A stretch of 64,000 nucleotides of DNA from Acestrorhynchus altus (lineage: Eukaryota > Chordata > Actinopteri > Characiformes > Acestrorhynchidae): NCBI GenBank assembly GCA_034509495.1, contig CM067503.1, positions 6,777,615 to 6,841,614 of the forward strand. Direction: 5' to 3'. Position numbers and translations under genes: made by a program. This document shows, piece by piece, positions 19,263-31,039 of this stretch (positions are counted from its first letter, which is position 1; each line of letters starts with the position of its first letter). The notes beneath the pieces were generated by a model that was given only the letters and a program-made list of their open reading frames with translations, was not told where the DNA came from and ran no database searches.

Positions 19263-19633
19263 ATACTTTAGGAAAATACAGCTTGTCTTCTAAATCCTAA
19301 ATGAGCACTTTGGTGTTGCGAGCCTCATGGCTGTTCTTTGTTTAACTTGTTTTCAAGCCTGACATGTTTCTAAATTAGGAAATACTTAAAGTGGAACTCT
19401 TGAAACTACTGACAATCATCAAATAACATCCATATTTAATTGATTTAATCACATTAGAAGTAGATTTGTTTTAAATCTTTGGAACAGTGGTGTAATTAAT
19501 GGGGGAGCAGGGAGGGTGGGCCCAATTGCATTGAGGTCTATGGTGCTGGGGGTGTATCTTCAGTGACTGAATCATCTAAAATCATATACATACTGACATA
19601 ATTATTCATCCATACAATTTTTTTAACAACATA

Positions 19634-19865
19634 CAGTGCATCCGGTAAGTGTTCACAGAGCTTCACGTTTTGCACATTATTTTACAGACTTATTTGAAAA
19701 TGGATTCAAATGAGTTTTTTCCTCAAAATTCTACACACAATACCCCACAATGGCCGAGTGAAAACGTTTGTTTGAAATCCTTGCAAATGTATTAAACAAT
19801 AAAACATAAAAATATAATGTATTCACAGCCTTTCCTCAGTACTTTGTTGAATTTCCTTTGGCTTT
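19634..19865 (+). mobile_element. truncated copy of the CAGTGCATCC Tc1-like element
   Basis: After TA, begins CAGTGCATCCGGTAAGTGTT and follows the same terminal sequence as 5101-5300. The internal and right parts are largely missing. Confidence 0.65.
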
Positions 19866-20389
19866 TTGAGAGAGCCATCTAAAATCATATACATACTGAA
19901 TTAATTATTCATTCATACAATTTCTTAAAAATATATCTCACTAGTTAGTTTCCATCAACACTACACAGACATAACAAGGTTCATCTATGGTAACTGTTTA
20001 CAAACAGATCTTTCACAAACTGCACCATGATGTGTTTAGAGTAATGTATTGCTCTAAAATCTTAAAGAGATTAAATTCATTAATTTGAAATATTGTATAA
20101 AATATATAAAACTGTCTGGAATGTAGCCCATTGAGACATAACATTAAAACCATGGGTGAAATGAATAACATTATGTTGTTAATATGGCACCTGTCAAGAA
20201 GTGGATCTACATATTACATAGTGTGTGAACAGTCAGTTGTTCTGATGTGTTGGAAAAAGGGGCAACTTAAAGGACATAAAGGATTTGATGCTAATGACTA
20301 AGGCCAGTTAGAGTATATAACCTTCTTATGTGATCAGTGGTGTGTCAAATAGGTGCATTTGACACCTGGTGATTATTTCAATACAAACA

Positions 20390-20580
20390 TTTAGATGAAT
20401 GGCATTTGTCTGATGTTCTTATCCAGAGTCACTTACATTTGAATCATCTTACTCAAGTAGGTAAATGTACAAGAGAATGTTAAGAAGCTTGCCCAAGCAT
20501 AATGTATTTGCCCAGTCAGGAAATCAAACCTCACTCTGCCATAAGGAAGCCAGTGTTATCCACTACACAACCCACTACTA
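20390..20580 (+). repeat. interspersed repeat ('cttatccagagtcacttaca' family)
   Basis: This is a common fish repeat consensus (gcttgcccaagc..., ttatccactacac...). A second fragment lies at about 58725-58830. Class not assigned. Confidence 0.5.
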
Positions 20581-20966
20581 CAATAGTAATTAAGCAAGAA
20601 GATTAAAAAAAATGTTCTTCTTGACTGCCTTTTGAACGTGTGCAGTTGATTTGAAAGAGCAAGTGTTTGACCTGACCCAGTGTGTCCCTACAGATTACAG
20701 ATTAATGTCATTCTATTTCTATTTTTTCCACTATGAATTAAAGACTTCCCATTTAGTTTACTTTTCTCTTCTCTCACTTTCTCAAACTCACTAACTCACT
20801 CCAGCACATTGAAGTAGTTTATACAGAGGAAGAAACCACATGAACTCCATCCGAAAGTTCTCGGACGTCCTTCTCTTTTACAGTCTCCTCCCATATTAAT
20901 ATATCATAATGATAGTCTAATCTCATCACACACTTCCTGAGCTGAGGTGGGCACATACGTATGCTT

Positions 20967-20974
20967 TATAAAAG
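20967..20974 (+). promoter_or_regulatory. candidate TATA box for the second ccdc127 copy
   Basis: TATAAAAG about 2.3 kb upstream of the second ccdc127 ATG, with a possible leader exon ending at a GTGAGT donor at 21484. Position only; no transcript evidence. Confidence 0.2.
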
Positions 20975-21739
20975 GGTAAACACCTAAATGCAGGTAGAGG
21001 TACTCCAGTCCCATTGGACTAGAATAGTTTGTAATAGTCAAGTTGTGCACGCTTATCGTTCTAGAGCCGGCTAGTGGTGGCTAAAAGTGTTGCATGTAGT
21101 AGGATTGTTTCCTGTGATTATTTTTGGATCCTTGAAATCTTAATGTGAAATACAGTCTTAAAGAGTAAAAGTAACATGCAACTGATATGTCCTCTGGTTG
21201 TTGGTATGGCACAATAGATAACACCCCAACTGCCAGTGAGTTACCATAATTCAATATCCTACACAGGGCTGCTTAAAATCACAACAGAGAAGGCAACAAT
21301 AAAAGATTTGATTGACAGACTCTTTATATTCAGTACATGTGTTGTCAGTGTCCCTCCCTTTTCTAGTATAACCAGTATAACATTTCTTAGGTTACACAAT
21401 CATTTTTTGTTCAAGGAATTAAAGTTAAAGAATAAACTAAGTGAGTGCTCGACTTGACTGTGCTCTGAGAAGAAGTGTCTGTGGTGAGTCCATTTTTTGC
21501 AGTTTACTGTTTGTAGACAGATTGTGCTTAGCCGGGAGGGTAGACTATATTATATTCATCTTAGAAATTGTGTTTTATTCACCGTTACCCTGTAGATGAT
21601 AGTCTGTGTAAGTAATTTAACAAAGGGCAGATGAAGCACAAAGACAGACAAATGCAAGTGTTGTGTTAATCGTCTTTAAATTGATTTAGCTGAAACAATG
21701 CCTACATATATATACAGTGTGTGTATATATATATATATA

Positions 21740-22072
21740 CAATGCATCCAGAAAGTATTCACAGTATTTCACTATTCCACATTTTCTTATGTTATAGCCA
21801 TATTCCAAAATTTCGTTTTTGTACCTTTCCCCCCTCTAAGTTCCACACACAACACCCCACAATGACAAAGTATAAACATATAACATGTACATACTTTGAA
21901 CACACAAGCTTGGCACACCTGTTTTTGGGAAGTTTATCCCGTTCTTCTTTGCAGAACCTCTCGAGCTGCCTCATCAGATTGGATGGGGAGCATCACTGCA
22001 CAGCCATTGTCAGATATCATTTACAATTTTGAATGTCATGGGAAAGGTTGTGATTACTTTCCACATGGACTG
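21740..22072 (+). mobile_element. internally deleted Tc1-like element
   Basis: Starts 'caatgcatccagaaagtatt', ends with the inverse 'ttactttccacatggactg', and is flanked by TA-rich sequence. Length about 333 bp, non-coding. Confidence 0.6.
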
Positions 22073-22630
22073 TATATATGGATGTAAATACTGTCTTTGA
22101 GTGTTAAATATTGACACTGGATGAAAGTAATGGCAGGTAATTCTCACGGGTCTATAAAGAACCATTGCCAATATTGCCTTTTTCTCATATAAAATCAGCT
22201 CTCATCAGCTGTGTTACTGGATTTAATGTTGTGCAAAAGACATCAACTGATACCAGACCAGTATTCATAGTATTATAATTCTTGAGATGCACCAGTAGTT
22301 GTCAGAAGTTGGATATTTGGTATTGTACATCATTTTATGTTTCTAATAATATTACAAACAAGGTTTCTGTTTTTCATGAGCTATAAGCCATACTAATTTA
22401 AAAATATTTGAAATATTTGAAATTGTTCTGCTTACTTTCATTTTGTTGATTGGCTAAATGATTCATCATTTTCTTTTTCACAACCAAACCAACAGGAATA
22501 ACTGCCTCTACCTGAAATAATGCTGTACAAACTCAGTCACTGGTGGAATGAAGTGGGCCCAGGGATAAATCTATGGTTGGCTTCATGACGTATGCTATGC
22601 AGTTTGCAGGTTCCTTCACTGCTTGAGTAA

Positions 22631-23156
22631 ACAGGGGTTGGACAATGAAACTGAAACAACTGTCATTTTAGTGTGGGAGGTTTCATGGCTAAATTGGAGC
22701 AGCCTGGTGGCCAATCTTCATTAATTGCACATTGTACCAGTAAGAGCAGAGTGTGAAGGTTCAATTAGCAGGTAAGAGCACAGTTTTGCTCAATATATTG
22801 CAATGAACACAGCATTATGGGGGACATACCAGAGTTCAAAAGAGGACAGATTGTTGGTGCACGTCTTGCTGGCATCTGTGACCAAGACAGCAAGTCTTTG
22901 TGATGTATCAAGAGCCACGGTATCCAGGGTAACATCAGCACCACCAAGAAGGACCAACCACATCCAACAGGATTAACTGTGGACGCAAGAAGAAGCTGTC
23001 TGAAAGGAATGTTCGTGTGTTAACCTGGATTGTATCCAAAAAACGTCATTCCCAAGACAAATTGACGCTGTATTGGCCGCAAAAGGAGACCCTAGTACAC
23101 CATACTAATAAACTATTGTGGTTTCAGGTGTTTCAGTTTCATTGTCCAACCCCTGT
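22631..23156 (+). mobile_element. deletion derivative of a Tc1/mariner element with perfect 27-bp TIRs
   Basis: 22631-22657 (starting acaggggttgg) is the exact reverse complement of 23130-23156. Inside are broken Tc1-type transposase N-terminal remnants (FKRGQIVGARLAG near 22833, KKLSERNVRVLTWIVSKKRH near 22994). At 526 bp it is too short to be autonomous. It lies just upstream of the second ccdc127 copy. Confidence 0.8.
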
Positions 23157-23256
23157 ATATATGTTGCAATAGCAGTGTGATTGAGAGGTAATGGTCTATT
23201 TTGGTTGTGCAAGTAATGTTTTTGTACTTTATTTATCATTGTAACAGAACATCATC

Positions 23257-23365
23257 ATGAATGACCTGGATATTCTGAATATAAGGCCAGAACGTGCAGA
23301 TGGAAATAAATTTTACTCTGGCCTTCTAGGCTTTTTGGGGCCTTTACTTGGTGTTGCCGCCCTTC
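23257..23365 (+). CDS. ccdc127-like coding exon 1
   Basis: Acceptor TTGTAACAG lies 10 nt before the ATG. 36 codons plus one base; donor GTAAGT. Confidence 0.87.
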
Positions 23366-25299
23366 GTAAGTACACCTTTTACTTTAGCTCAAATGTATTA
23401 TGATCAACTATGAATTTCCTTTTAGGCAACTTTGGACATATTTTGGGAGGGTGGGAAGTGGTGGTCAAACTGGGGTAAAGGGACCTCTAATATCTAAAAA
23501 CCCATATACAGAGGTGCTTGAACGTTTGTGAAAGTTTGAATTTCCTATATTTCCTAAAAGTAGATCAGGAGAATAAAGCAAATGACAAAAAAATGTAAAC
23601 TTTGTTTAATATTTACATTTCCTGTAAGAAGCTTACACAAACAGACCAAGTAGGGTCAGCAGCAGGCTAATGGCACAGGTTTGATGACTGGAATGGTTCT
23701 CTCCATACATTCATCTAAGCTGGAGAACCTGCTACTGCACCCTTACATCCCTTTCCTGTCATCTGAATGATCACAACCCCTTTTTGGGTGAAAACGAACC
23801 CAGTCATATTGCTGTTGCCAAATTGGAAATAGTAGTGCCACCATGTCTTAAATCTACTGCATGGCATCTTTCTCGTCCAGCAATAAAACAAACCCTTGTT
23901 TACAATGTTCTTCCGCAAAGAGTGAAGGACAGTGAAAGAAGAGATCTGAGGCTTTAAGCCAAGAGGAGGGAAACAGTATACTGGGACCTAGCCAGTCAAT
24001 ATGTGTACATATACAGTCAACAGTTATAATGTTAGTGTACTAAATGCTGACAATGCACTGAAAGAGCAGAACATGGAACATAGTGTAAAGACATGGAAAT
24101 CCCAGTTTAATGTTAGCCTGCACTAAAAGCTTTAGCTCTCATCATAAAAATACAACTTCAAATAGGATCTGACATGATATGACATTTTAGGCCACTAGTG
24201 TCATTCATTCACTTTGACGGAGGCATGCTGAAAGGACACTCAACCATTTTCTTCAATTTTCTTCTATAAAACAGTGCCGATCATTGACCAGCAACAAAAT
24301 GTAATTGTTTGCCTGGCTGACCACAGGTTTTGGATTCCTAGTAACTATAAATCAGCAGGATATGCTTATTTTATGCAACTAAATTCTGAAAGACACAGTA
24401 ATTTGTTTTTCCCACCAGTCAGAGTTCCAGTTTTCATCATAAAGGGGCAGAGCATTATGCAAAGTAGACAAATATGAATTTGCTCTAGTCTATTGCAGCT
24501 CCCCAGACACCGGCTCACTTAAAGGTCTTAAAAATAACAGGTTTTAATTAACAATATTTTGCATCAATATTTGTAAAAATAATTATTATTTTAGTTTCCC
24601 TTCGATCATCAATCAACAAAATCTGTAATTTGGAACTGACATATAATTGTATTGTCAAACAGCATCAATGATTCATCACTTACTCAGTCAAATATTATAT
24701 TCATTCATGCACGGCCTGTCCTACCAGGTTGGATCTGGAAGCAAGACACTCAGAAACAGATCCAGGAAATAAAGGTCCAGCACATGCAAGACATGGCTGC
24801 TCAAATCAAAAGCTACATCACTCTAACTAAAAAGCTCCAGACAGAGCTTAAGGTGGAGCAACAGGAAGTAGTAAAGCTGAAGCAAGAGAAGAGGCACATG
24901 TTGAAGGCTTTGCTTAGAGCGAAGGATGAAGGAGAACAGTTCCAGGAAAAGTCCCAGAATGTGCTGGAGCAACTGAAGAGAGATCTAAGGAACAGGCAGT
25001 CAATCTACTGCAGCTATACAGCGTTCAAGGAACGCCGACAAATTCTTGAGAAGAAGCTGCTGGACAGTGTGGACACTGAGCCCATTTTAGGCAAGCTGGT
25101 TTTGAAGGAAGATCTTACAGAGATTTTTCATAAGGATGACTATTGTGCAGAGCCTTGGAACACGGATGACAATAAAAATGGGAAACTGATGTGGCTCTAT
25201 CTCAGGTACTGGCAGCAGCAGATCCTCCTGCAGAAGAACAAGAAGGTACAGGAGGTGCTGAAAGAGTTTATGCCTAATGAAAGTGACTATAACAACTGA
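23257..25299 (+). CDS. ccdc127-like paralog (second tandem copy)
   Basis: Two coding exons, 23257-23365 and 24728-25299, give 226 residues. The intron position and phase match ccdc127 exactly: AAL-C|GTAAG and CCAG|GT rebuild Arg in RWIWKQDTQKQIQEIKVQ. The N-terminus is shorter (MNDLDILNIRPERADGNKF) but keeps NIRP and a hydrophobic stretch GLLGFLGPLLGVAAL. The coiled-coil region is about 30 residues shorter than in the first copy. The C-terminal block is intact and strongly conserved (NGKLMWLYLRYWQQQ). Low-consensus DNA and many substitutions elsewhere suggest an old tandem duplicate that stays open, hence probably functional. Several AATAAA hexamers follow at 25386-25402. Confidence 0.9.
24728..25299 (+). 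CDS. ccdc127-like coding exon 2
   Basis: From acceptor CCTACCAG to TGA at 25297-25299. Open for 190 codons and alignable with ccdc127 exon 2 from RWIW to the C-terminus. Confidence 0.9.
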
Positions 25300-25385
25300 C
25301 ACAGCACATAAATGAGCAGTTTAGTTTTGTCAGCTTTGAGCTTTGATTTTGTTGTGTAACTGTTGTGTACTCTGTTCAATCAAAA

Positions 25386-25402
25386 AATAAAGAAATAAAT
25401 AA
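25386..25402 (+). terminator. polyadenylation signals of the ccdc127-like gene
   Basis: Overlapping AATAAA hexamers 87-100 nt downstream of the stop codon. Confidence 0.65.
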
Positions 25403-25773
25403 AGCATGAGATTATAAGTGAAGTAAAGATTTATTATTTCATTGAACATTCATGCATTGAAATGCTTTTGATGTGAACCAAATACACAGAAATAAATATA
25501 CAAAAACAATAAGCCCAATAAACAATAGACACCTTATGGACATGCAGCTCATTCCTAAATTGTGATATAGACATAATCTGCACGTCCATGTTTGGGGGGG
25601 TTGGATGGTATAAAAGTAATGTGACAAACTGCCGAATTTAAAAATAATGACCGCGTCTCCAAACGATGACAGTATTTGAAAATAATACCTGTATTACATT
25701 CAAATTTCTATTCTTATCTAGTACACTGCCTAAAAATTCTTTCATCTGAAAATGAGGTAAAGCAAACAAACCT

Positions 25774-25952
25774 ACACTGTTAAAAGTACAATCTTTGAGG
25801 ACCTTTTGGAAGTTCTTCAGTTTGTAACTGCGGAGGATTCACTCAAGGTGCCTCAAGGTACCTTCTTTGAACCACTTTAAGAAGTTCCTCCAGTTTCAAA
25901 CTGAAGAACCTTCAAATGTTCCTTAAGGAGCATATACTTTAAACAGTGGGGA
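25774..25952 (+). mobile_element. palindromic MITE
   Basis: Ends 'cactgttaaaagta' and 'tactttaaacagtg' are near inverse repeats. Inside, long imperfect inverted arms contain repeated 'gaagttcttc/cagtttcaaactgaag' motifs. Confidence 0.65.
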
Positions 25953-26029
25953 TCAGGGATGTCCAATATTATCCACAAAGGGTCGGTGTGGCTGTAGGTT
26001 TTCATTCCTGCCAAATGGATCTATTCTAT

Positions 26030-26575
26030 ACTATGTACAATATACTACATACTACACCTACTAATTAACTACTTACTATACTATACCTACTAATGAACTA
26101 CATACTATACTATACTAATTAACTACATACTATACTATACCTATTAATGAACTACATACTATATTATATCTACTAATGAACTACATACTATATTATATCT
26201 ACTAATGAACTACATACTATACTAATGAATTACATACTATACTATATCTACTAATGAACTACATACTATATTATATCTACTAATGAACTACATACTATAC
26301 TAATGAATTACATACTATACTATACCTACTAATGAACTACATATATTACTATACTAATGAACTACATACTATACAATACCTACTAATGAACTACATACTA
26401 TAATATACCTACTAATATACTACATACTATACTATACCAACTAATGAACTACATGCTTATTACCTACTAATTTACTACATATTATACTGCACATACTAAT
26501 GAACTACACACTATAATATACCTACAAATGAATTACATATTGTGTCTACTAACGTACTACACACTATACTATACC
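26030..26575 (+). repeat. AT-rich minisatellite, ~30-bp unit
   Basis: Repeats of 'ctactaatgaactacatact' plus variable 'atactatac' spacers. Units vary by deletion, so the period is irregular. Confidence 0.85.
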
Positions 26576-26579
26576 TAAA

Positions 26580-28380
26580 CTGTCACTGTCATCACAGAGG
26601 CCTGAATGGGTAAGGGTAGGATTAGAATGTGCACCCCCACATTTAGTGTAATTACTTTTTATTCAGATCAACATTTGAACTGGACTGTTTTCGCAAAGCA
26701 GGTTTACAGAAATCCAGAAAAAGACAAAGATAAAACATAAAAGCTATCAGTTTCAAGTATACACAACTAAAGGTTTTGCCATATTTTGCTGAAATAATGA
26801 CTAATTTCAAGAATTTGACTTATTGTGCCAAATATGACATTTTTTCTTTTGATTTAATATGTGTATTTTTAGTTTATATTTCAATATTACTTTTCTGTAT
26901 TGTTAGTTATTAAGCTTATCTTGGTATGTATTATTTTAGCTAAATCAACTGGTTGTCTAGCATTTCAAATGTAAACTCAACTGTTACAGGTAAAGAGTAG
27001 CTTTATGTTGGTTCACTGGAACATTTACTAATATGTCCTGCTCAGGGAAGTGTGAGAGCAGCAGTGGAATAAAGCAGGGGTTTCCACCTCACACCTGTTT
27101 TTAACTATAAAAGCTGCCCACAAAACAACTAAACTCAACTTTTTGTGTAAAATTAGTTTTGCTTTTTCAATCACTGACACTGTTGATTGTCACTGATATC
27201 ATCTCTTCATGAAAACATCTGTCCCAGGTGTACATCAAAAACATCTAACAATTAAGATATGCTACTATAAGATGACACGCTGAGTTGCAAAATGAGGACA
27301 TCTTTAAAAGCTGTCTCTGTATCTCAGTCTATGTCATCAATCCATCTGCATAGTTGCTTCTTTTGAGGAAGTGCAACCTGTCTTCATTTAAGAAACTTCT
27401 ATGTCTCTGGTTAGTCTTCATCAGGATGTGTTGCCTCAAATTGATGACATTTAATTTGCCATGTATTACTTCTGTGATTTTTTTTTAATTATGTATGTCC
27501 TTTACTACTCACATAATGTAATTGGACAAAATGATCTTTCAGTTTTTACTTATGATAAATGAATAATTTTACCTTTTACTTTTAAGTAGTAATTAATTTA
27601 TGTTTAATTTTATATTTACAGTGCAGCCTACAGATTTTTCATCTATGGACCAGCACCCCCTTATAATGGGTCTGTGGACCACTAGAAAGTGCTTCATAGC
27701 CCACCTAGTTGTCCCTGTCCTACAGGCTGAGGAACCATTTACTAAAGCAAGTGATGCAAATTTTGAGACTTCAAAATTGGACATGAAGAACACTGCCAAC
27801 CAGTGAGGTAAGAAAATGTGGACATGGATATGAAACAGAAAAGAGGACAATATTTTTGAATCTGCTTATTGTCCACTACATTCAACTTTACATTCTTGAA
27901 TTTTCTCACATTCTAAAGCCCTATTAGAATTAGATTAGTGTTACCTAGTAAAAATCCGAGATCCATCATTTTAATCGAGTATGACTGTGGATAGTATGCA
28001 GTGTGTAGTTTTTACAGTGAAATCCTTTACAAGCAACACCACAAAACCTCCACTTCAGTCCCCATCCACTTCCAGGTGGTTATATACACAAAAGTTTGAC
28101 TTACCACATGCCTTTTAGGTAAACACAACCATAACACCAACACAGTGCTCACAACATAAGATAAAATGAATTTACCACGTCCATAAGTACCCAGATACCC
28201 CACTCAAATCAGTTAATTCATTACCTTTACAGATGTCAGACTGTATAAACACACAATTTGCATTGCTGATAGACTGGAAAGCTCTGGAACAGCCATATAT
28301 GAGCATTAGATCACCATACCCAGTGCCTAGCACTGGTTAGAGGCACATAAACAGCTGTAAACAGTATAAGCATACTGCAG
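26580..28380. other. intergenic, between convergent genes
   Basis: AT-rich with no convincing exon. The frame at 27600-27806 (MFNFIFTVQPTDF...) shows no family resemblance and no splice context; I treat it as chance or repeat remnant. Confidence 0.5.
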
Positions 28381-28390
28381 ATGTCCCATA

Positions 28391-28775
28391 TCATGACCGT
28401 TGGGCTGAATCCCTTGGCGGTAAGAAGAGGCCAGATGCCCTGAATTCCTCCTTGCTGGGCTCGATTACCCGTGGTTTGCCTTTCACGTCAGACTCTGGTT
28501 CTCTCTTCTCATTCCAGCTCTTGTCAAAGTCCATGATTGACTGCAAAGAGGAAGCAGTTGGCTCCTGATTTGCTTCACGCAGAGCTGTGACATCCCGAGG
28601 CACAAAGATTGGTATGGGGAGAACCTTTTTGTAGGGTAGATGATATTCACACATTTTCATTCCATCCTGGCCAATGCAAAACATCTGGTTGGGGAATCTG
28701 CGCACCACAAAGTGAACCACCTGCTTTCGTTCATAACTCTCCCTCCTTGAAGAGTCTTTCTCAGTGAGAGTGTTT
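28391..28775 (-). CDS. uncharacterised gene, terminal coding exon
   Basis: 128 codons including the stop; internally FVVRRFPNQMFCIGQDG, IPIFVPRDVTALREANQE. Codon use is non-repetitive and there is no low complexity, which supports real coding. Confidence 0.65.
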
Positions 28776-29953
28776 CTGTAAGAAAAGGTCAGGTTTTCAG
28801 TCACAGTAATCTTTAGCATATACACGAACCACCCATAACATTAAAACCACTGATGTGAAGTGAATAACCTCTGTTTCAGTGGTATCTGTTAAGTTGATTT
28901 GGAAGCAGGAAAATGGATAAGTGTAAAGATCTGAGAGACTCTGATAACAGCCAAATTGTCACAGCTAGACAGAACATCTCCAAAACATCAGGTTGGTCTG
29001 ATGCTGGCTATGACTTGTGGACTCCATGTCCTAATGGATCAGGGCTGTTTTGACAGCATGAGGTGGCCTTCACAATATTAGGCAAGTAATTGTAATATTA
29101 TGTCTGAACAGTGTAAGTACGATGAATAAAAACACTCCTTATTCCCTTTCATGGTTTTTTTTTTTTAAATAATTCTCTTTATTTTCATTATATATTTCTA
29201 CTCACTGTCCACCTATGCTTATACTCTCTGGTCACTTTACTCGCAAATACCAACTTTCTGGTCACTTTATTAGAAACACTAATTCTTATTCTTCTATTCA
29301 CTGGCCACTTTATTAGAACCACCAAGCTTGTACTTCCACTCATTGGCCACTTCATTAGAAACACCTACCTTGCCCTTCAATTCTTTGGCCACTTTATTAG
29401 AAACACCCACCTCGCCCTTCCACGCACAGGCCAATTTGTTAGAAACACCTACTTTTGTACTTCTACTCAGTGGCCACTTTATTAGAAACACCTACCTTGT
29501 ACTTCCATTCACTGGAAGTGAATGAAAGGGTGTGGCCACACTGATGAATATATTAATTTATGCAAATACTCTGTGAAGCAAGGCATAATAAAGAGGCATT
29601 TTTGAAGATTATTTTCCATTGATAATAACACTAATATTACTGACTATTCTCTTTCATTCACGGATAGCAACATCAGCATTATTAACTGGTCCAATTAAAA
29701 TTGTTCCTCTTTAATCTGCACTATATGGACAATCTTCCAAAATCCACAAGGATAAGAGAGACACATACTTGTACTCAGGCCTCGTCTCCATCACCAGGTC
29801 CAGCCAGGAGGCCTCATATGATTCCCTCCTAATCTCATCACTTTCCTTAACATCACTGTACGAGTTGACCAGGTATGACCTGGGCGTTCTGCTCAGGCAA
29901 TGCATGTTGTCCAGCCGGGTCTGAAGGACATCAGAGAACAACTTGTGGTGGGA
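28391..29953 (-). CDS. uncharacterised protein, two 3' exons (189 codons)
   Basis: Exon 29769-29953 (acceptor TTATCAG, donor CAA|GTATGT) joins exon 28391-28775 (acceptor TTCTTACAG) in matching phase 2/1, rebuilding Lys at ...RPEYK-NTLTEKD. The frame ends with TGA at 28391. The product is charged and Tyr/Arg-rich with no membrane segment. RRESYE occurs twice, once in each exon (EIRRESYEASW and SSRRESYERKQ). The C-terminus ends ASGLFLPPRDSAQRS. The style, with short basic/Pro/Tyr motifs and FLPP, is reminiscent of ciliary or sperm microtubule inner proteins, but I cannot name a family. The 5' end is unresolved: phase-0 entry at 29953 needs an upstream exon, or translation starts at the internal ATG (MHCLSRTPRSYLV). 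The longer open frames on either side of the exons include intron. Confidence 0.65.
28826..29110 (+). repeat. interspersed repeat ('cataacattaaaaccactga' family)
   Basis: In the intron of the uncharacterised gene. Related ends occur at about 20135-20175 and, inverted, at 60515-60790 (ending ggttgtaatgttatggctga). Confidence 0.55.
29225..29520 (+). repeat. 42-bp minisatellite (cactttattagaaacacc unit)
   Basis: About six to seven imperfect copies of a 42-bp unit containing 'ggccactttattagaaacac'. Because 42 is a multiple of 3, both strands stay open; these frames are not genes. Confidence 0.85.
29769..29953 (-). CDS. uncharacterised gene, penultimate coding exon
   Basis: 61 codons plus 2 nt, beginning SHHKLFSDVLQTRLDNMHC and ending MET-RPEYK at the splice. 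Confidence 0.6.
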
Positions 29954-30870
29954 CTGATAACTAACAATCAATGCTGATGCCTCACTGCTGAGTGCTGCTT
30001 AAATAATGCTGTGCTGCTATTTCTGGAGCCGTACATCATGTTAAGCGTTTACAGATTGGTTTACTCCAGTGATGAATGAGCAGAATGACTAATCCCAAGA
30101 GCTTTTCACTCACACGTGTGTCACAGCTCCTCCGGGGGGATCAACAGAGCCCCCCAGTTCAACTCAGTCTTCTCGAGTTCAGCTCATCCAGGCTTCATGA
30201 TTACTGCTGATGGCAAACTAAGGAGAGATAGTGTGACACAAGCTTAATGTTTGCATTCTTCCCAGGTATTAGACTACAGATGATTAATGTGATGAACCTT
30301 AGAGGATATTGTCATTTTGCCACACTAGAAATGAAAAGTTTGGGATCACTGGTTTGAGTGTGGTGGTAGTCCTTTGCATCATCACGTTTACATAATTACA
30401 CATAATTAATAGGAAGCTATAAAGCTACACACCAAAACTCATAAGGCAATATTAAACACCCACTATTTACAGCTTTAAAGGGAAATTTTAATTTGAGATA
30501 TATTTTATTTTACCCATATCTCATTCATAGCTAGAAATGTTTTATTTGTGATCTGTTTTTGTATTTCATATCTTTATATTATTGTATTACTTTTATTTTT
30601 ATTACTTTTATTTTTAATTGATGATAATAATTACTATTATTATCTATTATTACTATTATTATCATCAATTCTTTTCTCTTTGAATTTAGATTTTTTTAAT
30701 TAAACTGTACAAATGTTTGTTGTTTATTCTGACAATTTTTTATTACTTATGTTGTGAAGCTGAACTGCCCCAAACTCTTTTCACCCCCATTAGAAAAGTG
30801 TGATTTTCATATTTATTAACTTAAGCATTCATTTAACTCCTATCATTATTGTATAAATGTTGTTTTGCAC

Positions 30871-30894
30871 ACACACACACACACACACACACAA

Positions 30895-30975
<81 letters not shown>
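30871..30975 (+). repeat. (CA)n microsatellite
   Basis: Over 50 CA units with one interruption (aaaccc). The HTHTHT and CVCVCV frames come from it. Confidence 0.97.
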
Positions 30976-30976
<1 letters not shown>

Positions 30977-31039
30977 CGAGACTGTGGTGCTGTTTGGTCA
31001 TTCCCTGCACTGCTGTAAACGCACACACTCTGTTGCACG

